A DNA stretch of 64,000 nucleotides, from the NCBI RefSeq assembly GCF_002161175.1, contig NZ_NFMA01000005.1, positions 87,994-151,993 on the forward strand, written 5' to 3'. Position 1 is the stretch's first letter; each line of letters begins with the position of its first letter. The position numbers and the translations under genes are program-made. Under the pieces are notes generated by a model. That model saw nothing but the letters and a program-made list of their open reading frames with translations. It made no database searches and was not told the DNA's origin. The stretch comes from Flavonifractor sp. An100. Lineage in GTDB: Bacteria; Bacillota; Clostridia; Oscillospirales; Oscillospiraceae. This document shows, one piece after another, positions 44,349-53,499 of this stretch.

Positions 44349-45734
44349 ATGGCATTTGAAGGACTTTCCGAAAAGCTGTCTGCAGCCTTTAAAAAGCTGC
44401 GGGGCAAGGGACGGCTGTCTGAGGCTGATGTAAAGGAGGCCATGCGGGAGATCCGCCTGGCTCTGCTGGAGGCCGACGTCAGCTACAAGGTGGTCAAGCA
44501 GTTTATTGCCCAAGTCACCGAGAAGGCGGTGGGCACCGACGTACTGGAGGCCCTCTCCCCTGCCCAGATGATCATTAAGATCGTCAACCAGGAGCTGACC
44601 GAGCTGATGGGCGGTTCCAGCGCCAAGCTGACCATCGCCTCCAAGCCCCCCACTGTTGTGATGATGGTGGGTCTTCAGGGCGCCGGCAAAACCACGAACT
44701 GTGCCAAGCTGGCCGGGCTGATGAAGAAGCAAAACGGCAAGCGTCCTCTTCTGGCCGCCTGTGATATTTACCGCCCGGCCGCCATTCAGCAGCTGCAGGT
44801 GGTGGGCGAGCAATTAGGTCTGCCTGTGTTCCAAATGGGACAGGCTAACCCGGTGGACATCGCCAAAGCCGCCGTGGAGCACGCCAAGCAGCACGGCAAC
44901 GATATGGTCTTTTTGGACACGGCCGGCCGGCTCCATGTGGACGAAGCCCTCATGGACGAACTGAAAAACATCAAGGCCGCTGTGGATCCTACCGAGATCC
45001 TGTTGGTGGTGGACGCCATGATCGGTCAGGACGCGGTGAACGCTGCCAAGGCCTTTGACGATGCGCTGGATATTGACGGCGTGGTGCTCACCAAGCTGGA
45101 CGGCGACGCCCGAGGAGGCGCGGCCCTGTCCATCAAGGCAGTCACCGGCAAGCCCATCAAATTTGTGGGTGTGGGCGAAAAGCTGGACCAAATCGAGGTC
45201 TTCCACCCCGACCGTATGGCCAGCCGAATTTTGGGCATGGGCGATGTGCTCTCCCTCATTGAGAAGGCGGAGCAGTCCTTTGACCAGAAAAAGGCCCTGG
45301 AGCTACAAGAAAAGCTGCGCAAAAACAAGTTTACCCTCACCGATTTCTACGAGCAGATGGCTCAGCTGAAAAACATGGGCTCTCTGACGGAGATTGCCGG
45401 GATGCTCCCCGGGGTCAAAGCCTCCGACCTGGAGGGGGCCACCATGGACGAAAAGCTGTTGCAGCGTATGGAGGCCATTATTCTGTCCATGACTCCCTAC
45501 GAGCGAGAAAATCCCAATGTGCTCAATTCCAGCCGAAAGAAGCGCATTGCTGCCGGCTCGGGCACCCAGGTGGTAGACGTCAACCGGCTTTTAAAACAGT
45601 TTGAAATGCTCCAGACCATGACTCGCCAGTTCTCCGGCGGTAAGCTACCCCGCAATTTAAGAAAGATGATGGGCAAGAAAGGCGGCCGCGGGTTCCCAGG
45701 AATGGGCGGCGGTATGCCGGGACTCCCCTTCTGA
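44349..45734 (+). CDS. ffh: Signal recognition particle protein Ffh
   Basis: A 461-residue SRP54 GTPase that recognises signal peptides and docks ribosomes at FtsY. N domain about 1-90; G domain with VGLQGAGKTTNCAKLA (P-loop), DTAGRLHVDEALMDEL, TKLDGDARGGAALS and the GVGEKLDQIEVFHPDR closing segment; the methionine-rich M domain (about 300-461) includes the RNA-binding SSRKKRIAAGSG. The Gly/Met-rich tail is typical. It is co-transcribed with ylxM. Confidence 0.97.
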   Translation: MAFEGLSEKLSAAFKKLRGKGRLSEADVKEAMREIRLALLEADVSYKVVKQFIAQVTEKAVGTDVLEALSPAQMIIKIVNQELTELMGGSSAKLTIASKPPTVVMMVGLQGAGKTTNCAKLAGLMKKQNGKRPLLAACDIYRPAAIQQLQVVGEQLGLPVFQMGQANPVDIAKAAVEHAKQHGNDMVFLDTAGRLHVDEALMDELKNIKAAVDPTEILLVVDAMIGQDAVNAAKAFDDALDIDGVVLTKLDGDARGGAALSIKAVTGKPIKFVGVGEKLDQIEVFHPDRMASRILGMGDVLSLIEKAEQSFDQKKALELQEKLRKNKFTLTDFYEQMAQLKNMGSLTEIAGMLPGVKASDLEGATMDEKLLQRMEAIILSMTPYERENPNVLNSSRKKRIAAGSGTQVVDVNRLLKQFEMLQTMTRQFSGGKLPRNLRKMMGKKGGRGFPGMGGGMPGLPF

Positions 45735-45803
45735 TTCTCGTTGGTTAAGCGCCATATATGCGCTTTCCATATAAATGATACAACAATTTGGAGGTGAAGA
45801 TAA

Positions 45804-46043
45804 ATGGTTAAGATCAGACTGCGCCGCATGGGCGCCAAGAAGGCTCCCTTCTATCGCATCGTGGTGGCCGACTCCCGCTATCCCCGTGACGGCCGTTTCA
45901 TCGAGGAGATCGGTATTTACAACCCCGTCGTCAACCCCGCCGAGCTGAAGGTGGACGTGGACCGCGCTCAGGCCTGGATTAAGACCGGCGCTCAGCCCAC
46001 TGAGACCGTCCGTGACCTGCTGAAAAAGGCCGGCGCGCTGTAA
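45804..46043 (+). CDS. rpsP: 30S ribosomal protein S16
   Basis: A 79-residue S16: [20 protein letters not shown], then [19 protein letters not shown]. Full length with TTGGAGGTG ahead. It is followed 20 bases later by khpA and then rimM. Confidence 0.98.
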   Translation: MVKIRLRRMGAKKAPFYRIVVADSRYPRDGRFIEEIGIYNPVVNPAELKVDVDRAQAWIKTGAQPTETVRDLLKKAGAL

Positions 46044-46063
46044 GGCTGGAGGTTTTGCAGGCA

Positions 46064-46294
46064 ATGAAAGAGCTTCTGACCTACGTCGCCCAAAACCTGG
46101 TGGAACATCCGGACCAAGTGTCCGTCACCGAGGTAGAGGGCGACGGCGAGACCGTTCTTGAGCTTCGTGTGGCCCCTGAGGATATGGGCAAGGTGATTGG
46201 CCGCCAGGGCCGGATCGCCAAAGAGATCCGTGTCCTCATCCGCTCGGTGGCCCAGCGGTCGGGCAAACGCGTCTCTGTGGAGATCGTCGACTAA
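46064..46294 (+). CDS. khpA: KH-domain RNA-binding protein KhpA (YlqC)
   Basis: A 76-residue single KH domain with the GxxG loop in EDMGKVIGRQGRIAKEIR. KhpA pairs with KhpB and binds RNAs affecting cell growth and division. The ATG at 46064 is preferred over a TTG at 46055, because the TTG would sit only about 2 bases after GGAGG. It is followed by a strong terminator, so rimM is probably transcribed separately or by read-through. Confidence 0.92.
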   Translation: MKELLTYVAQNLVEHPDQVSVTEVEGDGETVLELRVAPEDMGKVIGRQGRIAKEIRVLIRSVAQRSGKRVSVEIVD

Positions 46295-46335
46295 AACAAA
46301 GGCGCAGGATGCTTCCCTGCGCCTTTGTTTTACTC
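46293..46335 (+). terminator. Intrinsic terminator after khpA
   Basis: A 16-bp near-perfect stem (46293-46308 with about 46316-46331) and a T-run. It separates khpA from rimM. Confidence 0.92.
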
Positions 46336-46395
46336 CGCCGCTCTTTTTTCGTTCCTTCCATATTACCCTATTTTTAAGACGGAGGTCGTTCGTTT

Positions 46396-46893
46396 ATGCT
46401 CCAACAATACCTGGAAGTGGGAAAGATTACCAATACCCACGGCATTATGGGAGAGGTGCGGGTTCAGCCCTGGGCAGACTCGCCGGAATTTCTGTGCCAG
46501 TTTAAAACTCTCTATGTGGACAAAACCCATTGGCCCATCCATGTGGAGCGGGCCCGGGTGCATAAGAACATGGTGATCCTGAAGCTGGAAGGCGTCACCG
46601 ATGTCCCGGGTGCTCTGGCCATGCGCAACGCGATTTTGTATATTGACCGCAAGGATGCCAACCTGCCCGAGGGCAGCTTTTTCTTGGCAGACATTATGGG
46701 CCTGGAGGTCCGGGATGCCCAATCGGACCAAGTTTTGGGAAAGGTGGAGGATATCCTTACCCTCCCCGCCAACAATGTGTATGTGGTTCGGGGCGGTCCC
46801 AGGGAAATCCTGATCCCCGCTGTCCCGCAGTTTATTGCCCAAACCAATGTGGAGGGCGGTTATTTGCGGGTCAACATGATGGAGGGACTGTAA
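46396..46893 (+). CDS. rimM: Ribosome maturation factor RimM
   Basis: A 165-residue RimM, which assists 30S head assembly by binding S19. It has an N-terminal VGKITNTHGIMGEVRVQPW domain and a C-terminal PRC-barrel (DIMGLEVRDAQSDQVLGKVE; PREILIPAVPQFI). It belongs with rpsP and khpA, but trmD, which normally follows, is absent here and is found at 8447-9217. Confidence 0.96.
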   Translation: MLQQYLEVGKITNTHGIMGEVRVQPWADSPEFLCQFKTLYVDKTHWPIHVERARVHKNMVILKLEGVTDVPGALAMRNAILYIDRKDANLPEGSFFLADIMGLEVRDAQSDQVLGKVEDILTLPANNVYVVRGGPREILIPAVPQFIAQTNVEGGYLRVNMMEGL

Positions 46894-46955
46894 TCTCCCC
46901 TGTGTTCTGTCACTTTTAATCTGAGCTTACGCCAATTTTGGCGTGTGGAGGTCTT

Positions 46956-48116
46956 ATGAAACAAGAATGGAAGCTCTGGCTGCGCCTGGGCATTACCTTA
47001 TTCCTCCTCTATCTGGCCATTCATTACTGGGGAACGATCTCCCATCTCCTACTTTTGGCACTGGGCGCGGCCTTCCCTCTCATTTTGGGCTGTATCATCG
47101 CTTATGCAGTCAATATCTTAATGAGTATCTATGAGCGGTTCTGTTTTCCCAATAGCCGCGGATCCATTGCCCGGCTTCGCCGCCCCCTTTGCTTGGTGTT
47201 GGCGTATGCAAGCCTGGTCGCTCTGGTTTTCCTTATCATTCGGATGATTCTTCCCGAACTGGTTCAATCGGTGGGTCTGCTTGTTCAAGAAGCAGCTCCC
47301 ATGATCGAGCGTCTTGCCAAGCTGCTCAACCAAAATCTGGACCTTTCCCAACTGCTGACCTCTTATGGTGTGGCACTCTATGATGGCAATATAAACTGGC
47401 AGGAGGCTCTTACTGCTGCGGTAAAATGGCTCAGCCAAGGTCTGGGCGGGGTTATGGGCTCTATGATTTCCCTGTTCTCCTCCCTGTTTTCTACCTTATT
47501 TACCCTCATCATTAGTTTCATTTTCTCCATCTACCTTTTGCTGGGAAAAGAGAGGCTGTCTCGGCAGAGCGCCTTGGTTTTGAAGACCTATCTAAAACCG
47601 AACTGGTACCGTAGAGTGATTTATTTTCTGGAAACCCTAAACACCTGTTTCCACCGCTTCATTGTGGGGCAGTGCACAGAAGCCGTTATCCTGGGCCTAC
47701 TGTGTATCGGCGGTATGCTCTTGTTCCGCTTCCCCTATGCCACCATGGTGGGTACTTTGATTGGATTTACTGCCCTAATCCCGGTCGCAGGTGCATATAT
47801 CGGAGCCGGTGTAGGCGCTTTTATGATTTTTACCGTCTCCCCGATCCAGGCTCTGCTGTTTCTGCTGTTTATCTGCGTACTACAACAGGTGGAAGGTAAC
47901 CTCATCTATCCAAAGGTTGTCGGTTCCTCCATTGGTCTTCCCGGAATCTGGGTGCTGACCGCAGTTACGGTGGGAGGCGGAATGATGGGAATTTTCGGTA
48001 TGTTGCTGGCTGTTCCTCTGGCCGCTACTTTTTATCAGGTTCTCCGAGGCGATATATATCGTCGAATGCCCCCACAGGAAGACTCACCTCCTCCCTGTGA
48101 CGATACGCAGGAATAA
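46956..48116 (+). CDS. AI-2E family (PerM-type) transporter
   Basis: A 386-residue membrane protein with about eight hydrophobic helices and the family's central region GQCTEAVILGLLCIGGM and the C-terminal LLFLLFICVLQQVEGNLIYP. Members include the AI-2 exporter TqsA and Na+/H+ antiporter-like proteins; the substrate cannot be assigned. The ATG at 46956 is used because GTGGAGG is just upstream. It ends at a strong terminator. Confidence 0.9.
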   Translation: MKQEWKLWLRLGITLFLLYLAIHYWGTISHLLLLALGAAFPLILGCIIAYAVNILMSIYERFCFPNSRGSIARLRRPLCLVLAYASLVALVFLIIRMILPELVQSVGLLVQEAAPMIERLAKLLNQNLDLSQLLTSYGVALYDGNINWQEALTAAVKWLSQGLGGVMGSMISLFSSLFSTLFTLIISFIFSIYLLLGKERLSRQSALVLKTYLKPNWYRRVIYFLETLNTCFHRFIVGQCTEAVILGLLCIGGMLLFRFPYATMVGTLIGFTALIPVAGAYIGAGVGAFMIFTVSPIQALLFLLFICVLQQVEGNLIYPKVVGSSIGLPGIWVLTAVTVGGGMMGIFGMLLAVPLAATFYQVLRGDIYRRMPPQEDSPPPCDDTQE

Positions 48117-48117
48117 A

Positions 48118-48156
48118 TGAAAAACGTCGGACAGGAAAACCTGTCCGACGTTTTTC
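48118..48156. terminator. Bidirectional terminator
   Basis: A perfect 17-bp stem on both sides of an AAAA loop (about 48119-48135 with 48140-48156). It serves the AI-2E-family gene and the kinase gene converging from the right. Confidence 0.94.
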
Positions 48157-48162
48157 ATTCCC

Positions 48163-48786
48163 TTATACTTCCTTGGGCTGAGGCGTCAGTCCAGCCGCCG
48201 CCAGGATCAGATCGGCACAGTGCTCTACTCCTAAGACACTGCTGTCAATACACAAGTGGTAGTTCTGAGACATGCCCCACTCCCGACCAGTGTAGTGCTT
48301 ATAATTCACCCTGCGGCGCTTGTCCTTCTCCTGCAGCCGTTGCTCCGGACTGCGCTCGGACTCTCCATACAGACGCACGATTCGATCTGCCCGAGCCGCC
48401 ATGGGTGCATGAACGAAAATATGGAAGCAGGCCTCCCGCTGCCGCAATATGTAATCGGCACACCGGCCTACAATGACACAGTGTCCTTTTTCCGCCAGCT
48501 TCACAATGACATCCCGCTGCATACACCATAAAAAGTCCGCCGCAGACATCCCATTCATGGCCCCAGGCGTGCCCCGGCCGGAAAGTGCATAGGAAAAGAT
48601 GCTGCCTGTCCCTGCAAACTCGCCCCGTTCCTCAATAAAATCCGGAGAAAAGCCTGTCTGCTCCGCCACCTGCTTTACCAATTCTTTATCGTAATAGTCC
48701 CAGCCCAAACGTTTAGCCAATTCTTTGCCAATACTCCGCCCGCCGCTGCCAAACTCCCGGCTGACCGTAATCACAGTTCGTTCCAT
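48163..48786 (-). CDS. Cytidylate kinase-like family protein
   Basis: A 207-residue P-loop protein of the cytidylate kinase-like group: VITVSREFGSGGRSIGKELA carries the atypical nucleotide-binding loop, and IVGRCADYILRQREACFHIF with RADRIVRLYGES and KRRRVNYKHYTGREWG match the family. It is distinct from canonical Cmk. The role is unknown; nucleotide phosphorylation is likely. Confidence 0.86.
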   Translation of the reverse strand: MERTVITVSREFGSGGRSIGKELAKRLGWDYYDKELVKQVAEQTGFSPDFIEERGEFAGTGSIFSYALSGRGTPGAMNGMSAADFLWCMQRDVIVKLAEKGHCVIVGRCADYILRQREACFHIFVHAPMAARADRIVRLYGESERSPEQRLQEKDKRRRVNYKHYTGREWGMSQNYHLCIDSSVLGVEHCADLILAAAGLTPQPKEV

Positions 48787-49104
48787 ACTGCTCCTCCTTT
48801 TCCGTCTCTATCCCTGCGGAGGTTCTGCTTTCCCTACTAGGCCACCATCCTTTTCAGATGCCCTGGACCCCTGGCACAAATTGGGGAAATCCACCGCGCC
48901 AACTCCATGCAGCTCGCTTTTGTCCGGTCGGTCCAATTCCAGTTCTGGAGCAGCCTGGGATTATCATGTTCAAACAGTTCCTTTATTTTTTATTATAGCA
49001 CCTTTTGCCCGCCCGTGTAAGTATTTCTTTTTCTCCCTTGCGTCTGGCTTCCGTTCCCCCGTTCCGGATAATGATACTTATGGTTTCACGCTGCGGCAAA
49101 ACAA
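48787..49104. other. Intergenic stretch with no recognised gene
   Basis: About 320 bases between the kinase-like gene and the next terminator. Open frames here have no ribosome site or family resemblance. The promoter of the kinase-like gene should be at its left end, but no consensus hexamers stand out. Confidence 0.5.
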
Positions 49105-49141
49105 CATGCGTAAGTCCGAATTGGACTTACGCATGTTTGTT
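49105..49141. terminator. Terminator of the NifX-like gene
   Basis: A perfect 13-bp stem (49105-49117 with 49123-49135) with a GAATT loop and T-rich flank on both strands. It lies about 30 bases beyond the stop of the minus-strand NifX-like gene. Confidence 0.85.
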
Positions 49142-49167
49142 TAACGTTAATTGTTTTCGCAGAGCCA

Positions 49168-49572
49168 TTAGGAATGGCAGTTTCCATGGTGGCATTCATG
49201 ATCTGCATGACTGCCGCAGCTGTGTTCCTCGCCCTGGTGGTGATGTTCGCACTCCACCCCCGGATTATAGGCCAGCTTCCCTGCCAGCAAATCCTCCACC
49301 ACTTGGTCTGTCTCTCCGGTCACTCCGCCGTAAAGAGCAATTCCAGCATCCGCCAGAGCCATCTTGGCTCCTCCTCCGATACCGCCGCAAATCAGTGCAT
49401 TGACTCCCCGTTCCTGTAAAAAGCCAGCCAATGCTCCATGGCCGCTGCCATTGGTGGGTACAATCTGGCTGGACACCACCGCACCGTTCTCAATCTGATA
49501 AATTTTGAAGGCCTCGGTATGCCCAAAATGTTGAAATACCGTTCCATTTTCATAGGTTACTGCAAGTTTCAT
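49168..49572 (-). CDS. NifX/NifB-type iron-molybdenum cluster-binding protein
   Basis: A 134-residue protein with a dinitrogenase iron-molybdenum cofactor domain: KLAVTYENGTVFQHFGHTEAF and LICGGIGGGAKMALADAGI. After the domain (about residue 108) comes a His/Cys-rich tail, CEHHHQGEEHSCGSHADHEC and beyond, which looks like a metal-binding arm. Such small proteins in non-diazotrophs are linked to Fe-S or metal handling. It overlaps the DUF134 gene by 23 bases. No nitrogenase genes are nearby. Confidence 0.88.
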   Translation of the reverse strand: MKLAVTYENGTVFQHFGHTEAFKIYQIENGAVVSSQIVPTNGSGHGALAGFLQERGVNALICGGIGGGAKMALADAGIALYGGVTGETDQVVEDLLAGKLAYNPGVECEHHHQGEEHSCGSHADHECHHGNCHS

Positions 49573-49984
49573 TGTCTATCTCCTCATTTCCTTTGAATTG
49601 CTCCTCCTCTACCGAGGAGCGCTGGCACCGATGCCCGCAGGGACGGCCACAGCGCCTGCAATTTTCTTGACCGCAGCGTCCGCAGCAGATCTGACTGTCC
49701 TGGCAGACGGTCACCTCTCCACCAGTAATCGTAAGCATTCGGCCATGGACAAGGACATCCGCCAGCTTCCGCCGTGCAGATTCATAGATGGAAGCTGCTG
49801 TCGCCCGAGCCACCATCATCTGGCTGGCACACTGCTCCTGCGTCATCCCTTCCCAGTCAATGAGCCGGATGCTCTCAAATTCATCTACAGTCATGACCAC
49901 CTGGCCATCCCCGCCAGAGGCTGGAAGAAACTCCTCCCACTGGGGCATACCGCAAATTCGTCTGCATTTTTTCGGTCTGGCCAT
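49550..49984 (-). CDS. DUF134 HTH protein with Cys-rich tail
   Basis: A 144-residue DUF134 protein beginning ARPKKCRRICGMPQWEEFLP, with a helix-turn-helix region (GMTQEQCASQMMVARATAAS) of sigma-region-4 type. Residues about 93-120 hold eight cysteines in 27 positions (CQDSQICCGRCGQENCRRC and on), beyond the usual DUF134 core. It probably regulates the metal-binding gene that it overlaps; the Cys-rich part could sense metal or redox state. That is inference from context. Confidence 0.86.
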   Translation of the reverse strand: MARPKKCRRICGMPQWEEFLPASGGDGQVVMTVDEFESIRLIDWEGMTQEQCASQMMVARATAASIYESARRKLADVLVHGRMLTITGGEVTVCQDSQICCGRCGQENCRRCGRPCGHRCQRSSVEEEQFKGNEEIDNETCSNL

Positions 49985-50150
49985 AGCCGTCCTCCGTTTC
50001 TGGAATATGTCAGTAATTTAGATTATACCCTCTTTTTATTCCTTTGCAAGTCCTTTTTAAAATTTTCTTTTCAACAGTCCCGTCCGGCCTCCCCTACCAT
50101 AGAGGACTCCCAAGCGGAGGAAGAAACAAAGGGACTGTACCCTTTGATGG

Positions 50151-50864
50151 ATGCCGATATTCTCTGGCTTGCTCTATTGTGCGGATTGCGGGGACAAGCT
50201 GTATTTCTGTACGACAAACAGCTTTTCGCCCAAGCAAGACCACTATGTTTGCTCCAACTATAAGAGCAACACGGGAACTTGTTCTGCCCACTTTATCCGG
50301 GAAGAAACACTGAAACTGTTTGTGTTGCAGCGGATTTTCGATGTGACGGCGCTGTTCTTTGATGATGCCATGGCATTTGAGGAAGCCGCGAGAAAGCAGC
50401 GTTTCCAAGAAGCAGAGAAAGAGGCCAGGAAGCGTAAGCGTGAAATCGCCCAAGCGGAAAAGCGCATTACCGAACTTGACCGCATTTTCAAGCGCATTTA
50501 TGAGGACGACATCATCGGTACAATCAGCCATGAACGGTTCTTGAAACTCTCTGCTGACTATGAGGCAGAACAAAAAGAACTGACGGAGCAGGTCAAGGCA
50601 TGGCGGCAAGCGGTAGAAACCTTTGAACAGGATCAAGCTGATTTTGCCAGCTTTGCGGCCATTGTACGGAAATATGTGGGCATCCGGGAACTGACGCCCA
50701 CCATCGTCAACGAGTTTGTGAAGAAGATTATCGTCCATGCGCCGGATAAGTCCAGCGGCCACCGCAGGCAGAAGATCGAATTGGTCTGGAACTTCATCGG
50801 AGAAGTCAATCTGTCGGGAGACGATCAGACCGTGGAGCGGCAAAGAAAAGGCAGGACGGCATGA
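50151..50864 (+). pseudogene. Large serine recombinase, C-terminal remnant
   Basis: 237 residues that correspond to the zinc-ribbon and coiled-coil C-terminal part of a large serine recombinase: IFSGLLYCADCGDKLYFCTT, HYVCSNYKSNTGTCSAHFIR, a long charged helical region and the DUF4368-like end (TPTIVNEFVKKIIVHAPDKS). The catalytic resolvase domain and most of the recombinase domain are missing, and none of them is found upstream in any frame. It is therefore a decayed piece of an old element, different in sequence from the intact recombinase at 56600-58297. Confidence 0.85.
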
Positions 50865-50886
50865 CCTTTCAGCCATGCCGCCCTGC
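50840..50886 (-). terminator. Probable terminator of the hybrid kinase operon
   Basis: A 13-bp stem with one G-T wobble (50851-50863 with 50874-50886). On the minus strand it is followed by CTTTTCTTT. It lies 55 bases beyond the kinase stop and overlaps the end of the recombinase remnant. Confidence 0.65.
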
Positions 50887-50940
50887 GACAATTAGATTAC
50901 TTCCTTATGGGGGCGTGCCTTTAGGTACAATCCCTTTGCT

Positions 50941-53499
50941 TTATTTCGCCTGTTCTTTCTTTCCCACTAAACGCTCCAGGGTGTGACACAAAATATTGAA
51001 GTCAATGGGCTTTGAGATATGAGCATCCATACCTGCGGCGGTGGTTGCCGAGATATCCTCGGCAAAAGCATTTGCCGTCACAGCCAGGATGGGGACGATC
51101 TTTGCGTCCGGCCGAGACAGGCCTCGGATATTTCTGGCTGACTCACAGCCGTCCATAACTGGCATCTGCATATCCATTAGGATGGCGTCAAACTCAAAGG
51201 GCTTGGATGCTTTAAACTGCTCCAAGGCCTCCTGCCCATTCCAAGCCTGAACAACCTCTAACCCGTGCATGGAAAGAATCTCTGTGGCAATTTCCATATT
51301 TACCATATTGTCCTCTGCCAAAAGAACCTTTTTCCCCTCCAGAGAGAAGGGCGACTCGTTCTTCTTTTCCGTCTCCCTGTTCTCCACAGGCTCTAAACAG
51401 GTTTCCTCCTTCTCTGTACGAACCATGGTAAAGGGAACTGTAATGGTAAAGGTGGTTCCTTCCCCCAATTTGCTATCCACATGAATTTGTCCGCTCATCT
51501 GGGTCACCAAGTTCTTCACAATCGACATCCCAAGCCCCGTCCCGCTGACCCGCTTGGAGGAGAAGGTGGTCTCTCTGGAATAGGGCTCAAACAGCTGAGG
51601 CAGGAACTCTTCCGACATTCCAATTCCGGTATCCTGAACGATGATTTGGAACTGGGAGCAGTTTTTCTCCTCAAACTGCCGCACAAAAACAGAAACCCGG
51701 TCCCCTTCCGAAGTAAATTTAAAGGCATTGGACAGCAGATTATTTATAATCTGTCCAATTCGAAAAGCGTCTCCCAGCACCGTACTGTTATGTAGATCAA
51801 ATTCCACCTGGAACTGTTTCTGTTCCGCCTCCGCCTGCAAATAAAAGCTGGCGGCACATTCCTGAATGCACTGGCGTAGATCGAAGGACTGATTATTTAA
51901 AATCACCTTTCCCTGCTCCATCCGTGACATATCCAGAATATCGTTGACCAGATCCAGCAGCTGACGGCTGGAATAGTAGACCTTTTCCATATACCCATTT
52001 ACCTTTTCCGGTTCATCGCTGTGCTGTCGCACCAGCTCTGACAGACCCAAAATGGCATTGAGGGGTGTCCGCATATCGTGGGACATGTTATTGAAAAAGG
52101 CTTCCTTTGTCTTTTCACTGCGCCTAGCATTTTCCAACGCGTCCTCCAGCAGCTTTCGTTCCCGCAGCTGCTGCTGCTTTTCCTGTTCCACCTCTCGGAA
52201 ACAGAGTACCACTTCGTCCGGAGATAAAGATTCATCAAATAAAATCCGTACGTTAACCCACCGATACTCATCCCCAAACCGGCGCAAGAAATCTCCACCA
52301 TAATCCCGTACCCGTTTGGCCACCAGATTTCGGATACTGGCTGGAGAAAAGCTGGCTTGAAACTCCTCGTAAGTGCGCTTTTCCAGCACCTCTCCCGCGG
52401 TCTGGAGCAAATCGCCGTAGGGCCCCGTATAAGGCAACCGACTACGGATATAGTCAGAGCCCTTAATCATCTCATAGGTCTCGTTCTGATAATCCACCCG
52501 GTAAAGGGCGTAGTAGGTATTCCCCAATACCCGCACCGTCTCATTGGTCCGCTCCACCTGGGAGTACAAACGCAGATCCCGCCAGGCCACCAGAAAGATT
52601 CCGGCAACGCTCAACAGCATAACCAAGCCAAACAATAGAGAAAATTGATCGGACTTCGCTAAAATAGTGTCAAAGGGTGCCGTAATAATGGCGATCCAGC
52701 CATTTGACATATTATAGTAATATACGCCCCGATCTTCCCCCGAAAGGTCAGTGATGTGAGCGTCATACCCCGCCAAACTTCCATCCTCGATGCCAGCTAA
52801 AATTTTGTGCAGATACCCCTGAAGTTCCTCCTCAGAGGTCTTCAAGTCCGACTGCTCATAAATGAGGATACCTGTGCGGTCGCATAAATAAAAGGAGGAT
52901 TTCTCCGGAAGCGATAGCGCTCCGGAATAGATGCGTAAGTTTTCCGGGAAAATATCGAAGGCCAATACCGCGTCTACGCTCTGGCATTTTTGGGCAATGG
53001 TAACCACCGGCTTTTCATAGATCGAATCTATGTAAACATCGGTGAATACCACATCACCGTCCGCTGCCATGGCCTGCTGATACCATTCCGTTTGAGAAAA
53101 ATCGTAGGTGCTATCCCCTTCCCAGGGATTTGCCGCCAATATCTGCCCCTGAAATACCGCATAGGGATCTACCGTATTCTCCCCCAACACCGACTGGAGC
53201 TGCTCATAGTACATTCCAAGCCAGCTTTCGATCTCCTGAGGAGACTGCCCTTGCTCAAGGCGCACATTGATGGACTGGGTGCCAAAGGTCAACAGGGTTT
53301 CATAGACCGTGAGGTTGTTGTTTTCCTCCCATGCATAGCTCTTGGCAAGAGCGGTGCCCAGATCCTGAAAATTTTTCAGCAACGTCTCCCGCAAAACCGC
53401 ATGAAAGGCTCCTCCCAACAGGCTCAGAAAGACAATCACTACAATATAGAGGCGAAGTTTCTTCCATAGCCGTTTCCATTTTTTTCGCCCTGGCTTCAT
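50941..53499 (-). CDS. Hybrid sensor histidine kinase with receiver domain
   Basis: An 852-residue membrane kinase. In order: transmembrane helix (about 15-35), an extracytoplasmic Cache-like sensor (about 40-285), a second helix (about 288-308), a PAS-like region, a HisKA domain with NNMSHDMRTPLNAILGLSEL (phospho-His), a HATPase domain (NNLLSNAFKF, VQDTGIGMS, VSGTGLGMSIVK), and a C-terminal receiver with the phospho-Asp in FDAILMDMQMPVMDG. The ATG at 53499 overlaps the Hpt stop (ATGA). It is the third gene of a phosphorelay operon. Confidence 0.94.
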   Translation of the reverse strand: MKPGRKKWKRLWKKLRLYIVVIVFLSLLGGAFHAVLRETLLKNFQDLGTALAKSYAWEENNNLTVYETLLTFGTQSINVRLEQGQSPQEIESWLGMYYEQLQSVLGENTVDPYAVFQGQILAANPWEGDSTYDFSQTEWYQQAMAADGDVVFTDVYIDSIYEKPVVTIAQKCQSVDAVLAFDIFPENLRIYSGALSLPEKSSFYLCDRTGILIYEQSDLKTSEEELQGYLHKILAGIEDGSLAGYDAHITDLSGEDRGVYYYNMSNGWIAIITAPFDTILAKSDQFSLLFGLVMLLSVAGIFLVAWRDLRLYSQVERTNETVRVLGNTYYALYRVDYQNETYEMIKGSDYIRSRLPYTGPYGDLLQTAGEVLEKRTYEEFQASFSPASIRNLVAKRVRDYGGDFLRRFGDEYRWVNVRILFDESLSPDEVVLCFREVEQEKQQQLRERKLLEDALENARRSEKTKEAFFNNMSHDMRTPLNAILGLSELVRQHSDEPEKVNGYMEKVYYSSRQLLDLVNDILDMSRMEQGKVILNNQSFDLRQCIQECAASFYLQAEAEQKQFQVEFDLHNSTVLGDAFRIGQIINNLLSNAFKFTSEGDRVSVFVRQFEEKNCSQFQIIVQDTGIGMSEEFLPQLFEPYSRETTFSSKRVSGTGLGMSIVKNLVTQMSGQIHVDSKLGEGTTFTITVPFTMVRTEKEETCLEPVENRETEKKNESPFSLEGKKVLLAEDNMVNMEIATEILSMHGLEVVQAWNGQEALEQFKASKPFEFDAILMDMQMPVMDGCESARNIRGLSRPDAKIVPILAVTANAFAEDISATTAAGMDAHISKPIDFNILCHTLERLVGKKEQAK

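Noticed and set aside
50044..50313. An 89-codon plus-strand frame overlapping the recombinase remnant
   Set aside because: Out of frame with the recognisable zinc-ribbon sequence and without resemblance to any family.
50127..50936. Possible terminal inverted repeats around the recombinase remnant (50127-50141 and 50922-50936, one mismatch in 15)
   Set aside because: The left copy is itself part of a small hairpin, the similarity is short, no target duplication is visible, and serine-recombinase elements lack such ends.
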